NCBI GenBank assembly: GCA_028712845.1
Contig: JAQTPO010000135.1
Span: 1 to 5,167, forward strand
Direction of reading: 5' to 3'
From: Dehalococcoidales bacterium
Lineage (GTDB): Bacteria > Chloroflexota > Dehalococcoidia > Dehalococcoidales > Fen-1064
Length of the DNA stretch: 5,167 bases
In this document: piece by piece, positions 1 through 5,167 of the stretch
How the letters are laid out: each line of letters starts with the position of its first letter
Position numbering within the stretch: position 1 is the first letter of the stretch
Made by a program: the position numbers and the translations under genes
Notes under the pieces: model-generated
The model's input: the letters and a program-made list of their open reading frames with translations, nothing else
Told to the model about the DNA's origin: nothing
Databases searched by the model: none

Positions 1-120
1 AGACCAATGAGCTGTTTCCAGAACTCTGCCAGTGTGGATCGTATCATCTATGGCGTTATAAGCTATTTGAATAAGAATTGGAAGGAACATCCTCTTTACA
101 AATTTACACAAAATACTTGA
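1..120 (+). CDS. IS256/mutator-like transposase, C-terminal end (partial)
   Basis: This frame is open from the first base and stops at TGA 118-120, giving the last 39 residues of a protein that begins outside the window. The end reads NSASVDRIIYGVISYLNKNW and then finishes with KFTQNT. The S-V-D-R-I-I-Y core, a tryptophan about ten residues later and a terminal F-T-Q match, from memory, the tails of IS256/mutator-type DDE transposases. The stop codon lies inside the putative terminal inverted repeat, which is common in this group. The catalytic domain is off the left edge, so intactness cannot be judged. It is convergent with the GH130 operon and looks unrelated to it. An alternative is another DDE family with a similar tail; calling it a transposase is safer than the family name. 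Confidence 0.62.
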   Translation, partial: RPMSCFQNSASVDRIIYGVISYLNKNWKEHPLYKFTQNT

Positions 121-127
121 CAGTATC
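1..127 (+). mobile_element. Right end of an insertion sequence (IS256-like)
   Basis: The transposase tail is followed at once by a likely right terminal inverted repeat at about 103-127. It starts with TTTACACAAAA and ends with TTGACAGTATC. Elements of this type commonly have ends containing a TTTACACAAA block a short way in from a GACA-containing tip. The left end and target-site duplication lie outside the window, so the outer boundary (about 127) is an estimate. The element ends about 34 bases from the stop codon of the double GH130 gene, so it sits just downstream of the operon and does not interrupt it. Confidence 0.5.
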
Positions 128-151
128 GGCAGGAGATTACTGGCTCCGATA
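124..151 (-). terminator. Weak hairpin downstream of the GH130 operon
   Basis: TATCGG (124-129) and CCGATA (146-151) form a perfect six-base-pair stem, with a possible inner CAG/CTG pairing. The hairpin starts 10 bases beyond the stop codon of the minus-strand double GH130 gene. The U-rich stretch after it on the minus strand (within TATTTTG) is short and begins several bases beyond the stem, so this is a poor intrinsic terminator. It could equally stabilise the 3' end or be chance. Its far arm includes the tip of the insertion sequence. Confidence 0.22.
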
Positions 152-161
152 TTTATTCCCG

Positions 162-2126
162 CTATTTCTTCTTCCCCTGCTTGATTAGTTCTTTCCCTAA
201 TTCTCCCCATGTAATCAGGCTGTTCATCAAATCGGCGACTTTCATTGTCGCCACACCAATGACACTGTCAGCCCCACCGTAATAGACGAACAGGTCTTCC
301 CCGATGATTACCGCCCCGCAAGGGAAAACCACGTTGTTTACCTGCCCGTATAGTTCATAAGGTGTCTCCGGTTCCAGAATGGGCACAGTCCGGCGGGCAA
401 TAACTATTGACGGGTCTTTTATGTCCAGCAAAGCGGCGGCAACATAGTAAGTCATCGGTTGTGTCTTTCTGGAAACACCATGATAGAGCAGCAGCCAGCC
501 TTCCTTTGTCTCGATTGGCGGTCCGGAGATACCGATTTTCTCTGTATCCGATAGTTCATCCTTCGGGCTCATAATAATGTTGCCCTTGAGCCATTTATTG
601 CCTCCAAACTGTTGCAGGTCATCCACATAATCCAGCCAGATGCTGACTCCAAGGCGGTGCAGAATGGCATATTTGCCTTTAATTTTTTTGGGGAAAATAG
701 CGGCGTCTTTGTCCGGCACATTAGGCGGAGAAATCAGTATCGGACGCGACCAGTTCCAGCACCTGGCAATGAAATTATCTAATGTAATGTAAGTCAATGC
801 TACCCGCGGTTCGCTTCTGCCGTTGAAGGCAGTGTACAGCATATAAATGGTATCATCGATTCGGGTTAATCTGGGGTCTTCACAACCGGAATTGCCGCCC
901 GGCACCATCTTCGCTTCGAAGTTTTCTCGCGGCGTATATATGGGCTCGTTTGGTTGGTCTTCAAAATTATAACCATCGGCACTGGAAGCAAAACCAACCA
1001 CAGAAGTGTTATCCATCGACATTGCCCGGTAAGCCAGATGAACTCTGCCGTATTCGTAAAGAGGAGCGGGGTTAAAAACTGCCCTCGCCTGCCAGGGGAG
1101 ATTCGGGTTGGGTTTAATAACCGGGTTGCCGGAAAACCGTTTCAATCTTATCTGCTTAACCCTTGACTCCAGCATATCCTCCAAGAGAGCGTCCAGTTTA
1201 CAGGTGGCAACCGCACAGGTAGTATCTGCCGCTCCATAATAAATATAAAGGGTGCCGTCTTTAACCATTGCGCCAGTCGGGAAAGCAATATTCGGCACTT
1301 TACCGTACTTTTCATACTCTTCCTGAGGCACTAGCAACGGTTTATCGGTGCGTGCAATGATTTTCTGCGGGTCATTGATGTCAAGCAGAGCCGCCTCTAT
1401 CCCGAAGACCGCCGGCGGCGAGAAGTAATTTTGAATGTACGAATAGATGAGCAGCCATCCATATTTGGTTTTGATTGGAGGCGCACCAGCTTCGATATGG
1501 TCTTTTGGCGACCTCTGAAGATGGATAATATTATCGTCCAGAAGCGAATACCAGCCCTCCCAGTAAGTGGGTGACCACATCTGTTCTTCACGATCAAAAT
1601 AAGCAATCGCTATCTTGGTTGGCGGGATATCCGTATTAGCACTCAGCACGACGGCATATCTACCCGAAACCTTTTCCGGGAAAAGAGACATCGCCTTGGA
1701 ATTGAATGGTGTGACAAGGTGTTTTTCGTTAATTTTCTTGAAATCACGGGTGATTGCCACACCGACTCTGATACATTCGGCACAGAAGGGAAAAGTTGCC
1801 AGCGCAGTATAAAAGATATAAAATTTGCCGTTCATTTTGGTGACACGCGGGTCTTCACAGCCGAATTGCTCCCAGTCGTATTCCGGTTTTATGAACTGGC
1901 GGCGGTTCTTAAAATGTATGCCATCTTTACTCAAAGCATATCCGACAGTAGATAAGGGTAGTTCATTGCCAGCTATCTTTTGAGGCGGTGAAACTGCACG
2001 ATAAACAAAGTGTATTTTATTACCATGACGAACCGGGCAACCGTTAAATGCTCCATCGGCTTCCCATGTGTTTTCTGTGGTCGGTATCAGAATAGGATTC
2101 TCTTCAGAACGTCTCATTTCAACCAT
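162..2126 (-). CDS. Tandem double-domain GH130 beta-mannoside phosphorylase/hydrolase-like protein
   Basis: The 654-residue protein carries two GH130 five-bladed propeller modules, about residues 8-318 and 330-636; single GH130 proteins are usually 300-400 residues. Family members cleave beta-linked mannosides, by phosphorolysis or, in some clades, hydrolysis. Both halves keep the GCEDPR motif (89-94 and 414-419), whose aspartate (D92, D417) I take as the likely general acid. Both also keep the FP-x-K block (149-152, 478-481), the A-P-P or G-P-P then G-W-L-L strand, and the Y-Y-G-[AG]-A-D blade near the end. The second half has the usual HR (490-491) and YHG (548-550). The first half has LS at the HR position (161-162) and YSY (228-230) instead of YHG, so its chemistry may differ or be lost. 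No signal peptide is seen. The ATG at 2126 has AAGGA about ten bases upstream. It lies 29 bases after the neighbouring GH130 gene, probably on the same transcript. Substrate is unknown. Confidence 0.88.
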   Translation of the reverse strand: MVEMRRSEENPILIPTTENTWEADGAFNGCPVRHGNKIHFVYRAVSPPQKIAGNELPLSTVGYALSKDGIHFKNRRQFIKPEYDWEQFGCEDPRVTKMNGKFYIFYTALATFPFCAECIRVGVAITRDFKKINEKHLVTPFNSKAMSLFPEKVSGRYAVVLSANTDIPPTKIAIAYFDREEQMWSPTYWEGWYSLLDDNIIHLQRSPKDHIEAGAPPIKTKYGWLLIYSYIQNYFSPPAVFGIEAALLDINDPQKIIARTDKPLLVPQEEYEKYGKVPNIAFPTGAMVKDGTLYIYYGAADTTCAVATCKLDALLEDMLESRVKQIRLKRFSGNPVIKPNPNLPWQARAVFNPAPLYEYGRVHLAYRAMSMDNTSVVGFASSADGYNFEDQPNEPIYTPRENFEAKMVPGGNSGCEDPRLTRIDDTIYMLYTAFNGRSEPRVALTYITLDNFIARCWNWSRPILISPPNVPDKDAAIFPKKIKGKYAILHRLGVSIWLDYVDDLQQFGGNKWLKGNIIMSPKDELSDTEKIGISGPPIETKEGWLLLYHGVSRKTQPMTYYVAAALLDIKDPSIVIARRTVPILEPETPYELYGQVNNVVFPCGAVIIGEDLFVYYGGADSVIGVATMKVADLMNSLITWGELGKELIKQGKKK

Positions 2127-2155
2127 AGTGATTACATCCTTAAAACATTTGCTCT

Positions 2156-3394
2156 CTAACCGCGTCCCAGCCTGAATATTTTAGTCCCGCACCTGGGGCA
2201 GATGCCTTGAATGGCATGCCTCAAGTTTTTCATGATTATATGACGGGGATTTTTTATTTCAAATTTCTTATGACATTTCACACAGAACCCTTGAATGTGC
2301 TCCTCTGTACGAATATTGACATCCGGTGGCGGATTTACAGGCATGCTTACCTCTACTGCCTCACTCTCATAACTGAGCTGTTTCATAAACTCACTGATAT
2401 TTGCCGTTGCTACGCACACTACCATATCTGCCCCACCATAATAGACAAAGAGTCGACCGTTTAACACTACTGCCCCACAAGGATAGACTACACCGGACTT
2501 TAAGCCTTCATTTTCGTAGTCAGCCAGAGGCTCCAGAATTGGTCTTGCGGTCCGTGCTAAAACTCTGGTAGGTTCTTTTATGTCAAGTAGCATAGCACCT
2601 ATTTTGTAACGTAAATCATCCTTTTCGTCGATGGCGTGGTAGATGAATAACCATCCTTCTTTTGTTCTAAGAGGGGGCGGTCCGGCAGCAACCTTACGGC
2701 TATCCCAACTAGAGTCTTTGACAGGTATTTTGAAGTGTCCTTCCAACCATCTTGTTTTGCCGTCGAAATCCAGGTCATCCACAAAGTCAATCAGGATGTG
2801 AGGGAAAATACGGTGAAAGATGACATATTTACCATTGATTTTTTCCGGGAGGATACAAGCATTTTTGTCAACAATACCAGGTGGTGAGATGAGAACCGGC
2901 TTTTTCCAGTTCCAGTTTTTATTAAGGAAATCATCAATATGAATTGAACTCAATGCCACTCTAGGAGCGCTATACCCATCGTAGGCGACATAGGTGAGAT
3001 ACACCCTGTCTTCGATTCTGGTTAACCGCGGGTCTTCACACCCGCCTAATCCGCCTCCGCCTGATTCATAAGGACTTGCCTGCCCGGATTTCGTCCGGGG
3101 TAGAGAACTGACGCCTTCAAATGACTCCCGCGGCACATATGCCGGACGGTCTAACCGTTCGTAGATGTGAAACCCATCGAGACTGGAAGCATATCCGAGA
3201 AGTGAATTATCAGAATCTCCGAGTGCGCGGTATAAAATGTGAACTTTACCGCCCTCGTAAATAGCAGCCGGATTGAAGACTGCCTTCGTCTCCCACCAAT
3301 GTGCAGAGTCCGGCTTCAAAATAGGATTTGCCTGAAATCTTTCCAGAACAGGAGGAAGCCTTCCGTTCAGTTGACTTCTCTTATTCGGTGTCAT
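2156..3394 (-). CDS. GH130 family glycosidase/phosphorylase with C-terminal zinc ribbon (DUF5679-like)
   Basis: From the ATG at 3394 this is 412 residues. Residues 15-340 form a GH130 propeller: AVFNPAAIYEGGKVHILYRA (38-57), GCEDPR (118-123, likely acid D121), LPEKINGKYVIFHR (182-195), GWLFIYHA (247-254) and the VYPCGAVV and VYYGGADMV blades (303-325). It keeps the HR and YH motifs typical of active family members, so it is probably a cytoplasmic beta-mannoside phosphorylase or mannosidase. Residues 368-412 are a separate zinc ribbon with C371-x2-C374 and C399-x2-C402, which resembles DUF5679. A proline-rich linker (351-357) joins the two. An in-frame TTG at 3427 would add 11 residues, but GGAGG six bases before 3394 decides for the ATG. 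Residues 96-111 are an insertion absent from the paralogous module next door. Phosphorolysis versus hydrolysis cannot be told from sequence alone. Confidence 0.88.
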   Translation of the reverse strand: MTPNKRSQLNGRLPPVLERFQANPILKPDSAHWWETKAVFNPAAIYEGGKVHILYRALGDSDNSLLGYASSLDGFHIYERLDRPAYVPRESFEGVSSLPRTKSGQASPYESGGGGLGGCEDPRLTRIEDRVYLTYVAYDGYSAPRVALSSIHIDDFLNKNWNWKKPVLISPPGIVDKNACILPEKINGKYVIFHRIFPHILIDFVDDLDFDGKTRWLEGHFKIPVKDSSWDSRKVAAGPPPLRTKEGWLFIYHAIDEKDDLRYKIGAMLLDIKEPTRVLARTARPILEPLADYENEGLKSGVVYPCGAVVLNGRLFVYYGGADMVVCVATANISEFMKQLSYESEAVEVSMPVNPPPDVNIRTEEHIQGFCVKCHKKFEIKNPRHIIMKNLRHAIQGICPRCGTKIFRLGRG

Positions 3395-3400
3395 GGCACA

Positions 3401-3405
3401 CCTCC
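3401..3405 (-). promoter_or_regulatory. Ribosome binding site GGAGG of the GH130-zinc ribbon gene
   Basis: The minus strand reads GGAGGTGTGCCATG here, with six bases between GGAGG and the ATG at 3394-3392. This lies inside the longer frame that could start with TTG at 3427 and argues that the shorter start is the real one. Confidence 0.8.
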
Positions 3406-3471
3406 ACATTTCTCTATTTTCGGGCAACTGCGCCAGACTATCTGTCTATTAACTCTACATCAGGTTTTCCA

Positions 3472-3500
3472 ATATTATCATAATAAACATCATCGTTCAA
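3472..3500 (-). promoter_or_regulatory. Candidate sigma70-type promoter for the two GH130 genes
   Basis: On the minus strand TTGAAC (3500-3495) is separated by exactly 17 bases from TAATAT (3477-3472). The bases TGA just before TAATAT fit an extended -10 element. Transcription would start near 3464-3465, giving a leader of about 70 bases before the ATG at 3394. The site lies in the 194-base gap after the epimerase, so the GH130 pair could be expressed independently of it. This is motif matching only; no operator is evident. Confidence 0.45.
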
Positions 3501-3588
3501 GACTATTCTTTCGGTAACAGATATATTGACGCAATGCCTAACTCCACACACAAACGCGAGAAATTCTATCCTTCGGACTTCCACTAGA

Positions 3589-4527
3589 CTAGTAATACGA
3601 GGGATTATTGAAGCTATTTTTAATTTCTATTGCCGGCATTGCCCTTACCAGTTGCTTGATGCCGTCATCTATGGAAATGCGCGTTTGATACCCCAAAGAT
3701 TTAATTTTAGAGAAATCTACTCTGTAGTTTCGTTTGTCAGGGTCATTTCCAACAGGAGCGATTTTAAGGTCGAAATCAACTACTGTTTTGATTCTTTGAG
3801 CCAGGTCTTTCTTGGTCAGATTGAGAGACTCGTCCCCCAGGTTGAAAACCTTATCAAGCATTTTATTAATATTATCGATACCAAAGATTAATCCATTAGA
3901 AAAATCGCATACATTGATGAAGGCACGCATAAAATCCGGCTCAAATAGTGTAAGCTGTTTCTCCTTCACCGCCTTATAAACGAAATCGTTGAAAAGCAAA
4001 TCCAGCCGCATTTGCGGTGAAAGTCCAAAAGCCGTAGCGGGGCGGAGAATGATTACATTTCCGGACTCTAATAAACGTCTCTCCGCCTCAACCTTTGTCA
4101 TTGCATATAGTGTTAGCGGTTTCGGCTCCATATCTTCGGTACAGGACTGTCCAACCACTGCTCCGTAATTACTGAGTGTAGATGCAAAAATCACGATTTG
4201 TTGTTTGCTCCGCTTGTTAATCAGGTTCATGGTGCCATCCAGATTAACTTGCCTTGCCATCCAAGGGTCCCTATCACACGCCGGCTGTCCCACTACTGCC
4301 GCCAGATGTATGATGATATCATTGTGTTTTACTGCTTTCTCCACTGCTAAAGAGTCACGGATATCACCTTTAATAAAATCCATATTTGAGTTGGTGAAAT
4401 AAGGGAGTAACCCTGACCCACCCTTGCGCAAATTGTCCAGAACCGTTACTTTATGATTCTTATCAAGCAGTTTGCCGATAAGAACACTTCCGACATAGCC
4501 GGCTCCACCGGTTACTAAAATTCTCAT
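3589..4527 (-). CDS. NAD-dependent sugar-nucleotide epimerase/dehydratase (extended SDR)
   Basis: The 312-residue protein has a full extended short-chain dehydrogenase fold, and its length is normal for UDP-sugar epimerases and dehydratases. The dinucleotide-binding glycine motif GGAGYVG is at 7-13, and an acidic residue ends strand two (VLDN, D31), which favours NAD over NADP. GDIRD is at 54-58, HLAA at 74-77, S116/T117 supply the catalytic hydroxyl, and Y141-x3-K145 (YAMTK) is the catalytic pair. RPATAFG (162-168) and MRAFINVCD (200-208) are sugar-nucleotide-side motifs. The end KRNYRVDFSKIKSLGY followed by an acidic DDGI segment is usual for GalE/WcaG-like members. It probably epimerises or dehydrates a nucleotide-activated hexose in the cytoplasm; the exact sugar cannot be assigned, so no symbol is given. 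The ATG at 4527 follows GGAG by five bases. It heads the minus-strand cluster, 194 bases ahead of the GH130 pair. Confidence 0.9.
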   Translation of the reverse strand: MRILVTGGAGYVGSVLIGKLLDKNHKVTVLDNLRKGGSGLLPYFTNSNMDFIKGDIRDSLAVEKAVKHNDIIIHLAAVVGQPACDRDPWMARQVNLDGTMNLINKRSKQQIVIFASTLSNYGAVVGQSCTEDMEPKPLTLYAMTKVEAERRLLESGNVIILRPATAFGLSPQMRLDLLFNDFVYKAVKEKQLTLFEPDFMRAFINVCDFSNGLIFGIDNINKMLDKVFNLGDESLNLTKKDLAQRIKTVVDFDLKIAPVGNDPDKRNYRVDFSKIKSLGYQTRISIDDGIKQLVRAMPAIEIKNSFNNPSYY

Positions 4528-4566
4528 ATCTACTCCATTGAGACGATATCTGTACTTGAGTTATAT

Positions 4567-4593
4567 ATTATATATATTAAAGCAAACTTACAA
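4567..4593 (-). promoter_or_regulatory. Candidate promoter of the epimerase gene
   Basis: On the minus strand a perfect TATAAT (4572-4567) sits in a very AT-rich stretch (4561-4580), about 40 bases before the ATG. The best -35 match, TTGTAA (4593-4588), is 15 bases away, shorter than ideal. The AT-rich block would also suit an archaeal TATA box, so it does not help decide the domain of life. Confidence 0.33.
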
Positions 4594-4775
4594 ACCTCGT
4601 ACTTTTTGGTGCATACAACATTCTTAGCTTCACGGTTATTTGATGCCTCTTTGTGACAATCAGCAAATTCATATATCTATTGCGCCTGTCAAGTATATTC
4701 GTATATATTACAATCAGCGTTTGATTCCAGCAAGCGCCCATAGCTTGGTAATGAGAAGTAGCAAAAAGATAGTTC

Positions 4776-4784
4776 TGGTATAAT
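4776..4784 (+). promoter_or_regulatory. Candidate extended -10 promoter for the right-edge membrane gene
   Basis: TGGTATAAT is a perfect extended -10 element (TGn followed by TATAAT at 4779-4784). No good -35 lies 16-18 bases upstream, which is acceptable for extended -10 promoters. Transcription would begin near 4791 and give a leader of about 215 bases. A second TATAAA at 4901-4906 is closer to the gene but lacks a matching -35. Motif evidence only. Confidence 0.3.
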
Positions 4785-4993
4785 TGACAGGGGAGCAAAT
4801 AGTATCAACATATGTGACTGTCCATTCCCAAACGGCTAGAATAAAATAGAAATTGTGTGTATGCCTGCTTAAAATATGCTATTCTTGTTTTGAAAGTGGA
4901 TATAAAGGGTAGTAATTCTCACAGGGATAAGGGAATCTAGTATTCTCCTATTGATTGAGTCCGATAGACTCTTCATCGGGAAAAATAAGGTCC

Positions 4994-4999
4994 GGAGGT
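4994..4999 (+). promoter_or_regulatory. Ribosome binding site GGAGGT with no ordinary start codon after it
   Basis: GGAGGT is a near-perfect Shine-Dalgarno sequence. Seven bases after it, in the frame of the downstream membrane protein, stands ACG (5007-5009) instead of ATG. The nearest in-frame conventional starts are TTG at 5025 (25 bases away) and GTG at 5046. The site strongly implies that translation begins, or once began, at about 5007. Confidence 0.6.
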
Positions 5000-5006
5000 T
5001 AGAAAT

Positions 5007-5167
5007 ACGCGTAATCCATACCGATTGCTCGGATTAGGACGTGTTGTGGCAGGCGCTCTTTTTGCGCCAATAGCCTACTTCCTTGTAACTTCGATACCGT
5101 TGACAGCGGTAGCTATCTCGGCGATAATGATCGGTTTTACGTGTATCGCCCTTGCTAGTACACGTCC
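5007..5167 (+). CDS. Small membrane protein, N-terminal part (partial at window edge)
   Basis: The frame is open from 4989 (after TAA 4986-4988) to the window end. From 5007 it reads, after the first residue, RNPYRLLGLGRVVAGALFAP, and then two hydrophobic helices at about residues 13-30 and 32-50, joined by S-I-P. The last complete codons give ASTR, and the partial codon CC must be proline. A short basic N-terminus before the first helix suggests the N-terminus is inside the cell. The pattern resembles, from memory, uncharacterised membrane proteins of Dehalococcoidia and archaea that have two helices followed by R-P and a soluble domain; I cannot name a function. The start is problematic: ACG 5007 has ideal spacing from GGAGGT, whereas TTG 5025 and GTG 5046 do not. 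The gene is divergent from the epimerase cluster. Confidence 0.6.

Larger units (their letters stand above)
4528..5006. other. Divergent intergenic region without a supported gene
   Basis: These 479 bases separate the minus-strand epimerase from the plus-strand membrane-protein gene. I see no tRNA, no CRISPR array and no convincing coding frame. The longest frame, about 73 codons on the minus strand from a TTG at 4798, has no ribosome binding site and a composition without domain-like features. The region is AT-rich near 4561-4580 and 4671-4709 and holds candidate promoters for both flanking genes. A short direct repeat ACAATCAGC occurs at 4656-4664 and 4710-4718. Small inverted repeats lie at 4957-4979, just before the plus-strand gene. 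Confidence 0.55.

Noticed and set aside
954..1166. Plus-strand open frames inside the double GH130 gene (also 1615-1812 and 1719-1955)
   Set aside because: They lie opposite conserved GH130 motifs and have no domain features or ribosome binding sites of their own.
3395..3427. TTG start at 3427 for the GH130-zinc ribbon gene, adding 11 residues
   Set aside because: The GGAGG at 3405-3401 with six-base spacing points to the ATG at 3394, and the extra residues do not resemble the GH130 N-terminus.
3526..3891. Plus-strand frame of 121 codons opposite the end of the epimerase
   Set aside because: It is antisense to a clearly real gene with intact SDR motifs; its composition is that of a shadow frame.
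4656..4718. Nine-base direct repeat ACAATCAGC, two copies 54 bases apart
   Set aside because: Only two short copies with different flanks; this could be an operator pair but is easily chance, and there is no array-like periodicity suggesting CRISPR.
4784..4789. Perfect TTGACA as a -35 element on the plus strand
   Set aside because: No acceptable -10 is found 16-18 bases downstream; the best hexamers there match the consensus poorly.
4577..4798. Minus-strand frame of 73 codons in the intergenic region
   Set aside because: It starts with TTG, has no ribosome binding site, shows no recognisable domain and runs over the candidate epimerase promoter; likely chance.
4991..4996. TCCGGA palindrome overlapping the ribosome binding site
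   Set aside because: A six-base palindrome is expected by chance and nothing else supports a regulator site.

Overview
The window looks like a bacterial chromosome fragment of moderate GC. Strong GGAGG-type ribosome binding sites precede the genes and there are sigma70-like promoter motifs. A zinc ribbon resembling DUF5679, GH130 proteins of this style and the small membrane protein at the right edge recall genomes of Dehalococcoidia-like Chloroflexota. That lineage guess comes from family memory only; an archaeal host is less likely but not excluded.

Layout, left to right. Positions 1-127 are the right end of an insertion sequence: the last 39 codons of a plus-strand IS256/mutator-like transposase and its probable terminal inverted repeat. 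The three complete genes lie on the minus strand and are transcribed right to left: an NAD-dependent sugar-nucleotide epimerase/dehydratase (4527-3589), a single-domain GH130 protein with a C-terminal zinc ribbon (3394-2156), and a tandem double-domain GH130 protein (2126-162). The two GH130 genes are 29 bases apart and are almost certainly co-transcribed. A 194-base gap separates them from the epimerase; it holds a good candidate promoter and a small uncertain open frame. A 479-base non-coding stretch (4528-5006) follows, with candidate promoters in both directions. At the right edge a divergent plus-strand gene for a small two-helix membrane protein begins and runs off the window.

Working together: GH130 enzymes cleave beta-mannosidic linkages, by phosphorolysis or hydrolysis, and the epimerase acts on nucleotide sugars. 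The cluster therefore suggests turnover or remodelling of a mannose-containing glycan in the cytoplasm. No signal peptide is visible on any of the three proteins. No transporter or mannose-1-phosphate enzyme is present to confirm this.

The most unusual points are three GH130 modules in two adjacent genes, one with altered active-site motifs; the GH130-zinc ribbon fusion; a roughly 15-residue in-frame insertion built around a perfect DNA palindrome; and an apparent ACG in place of the start codon of the right-edge gene.
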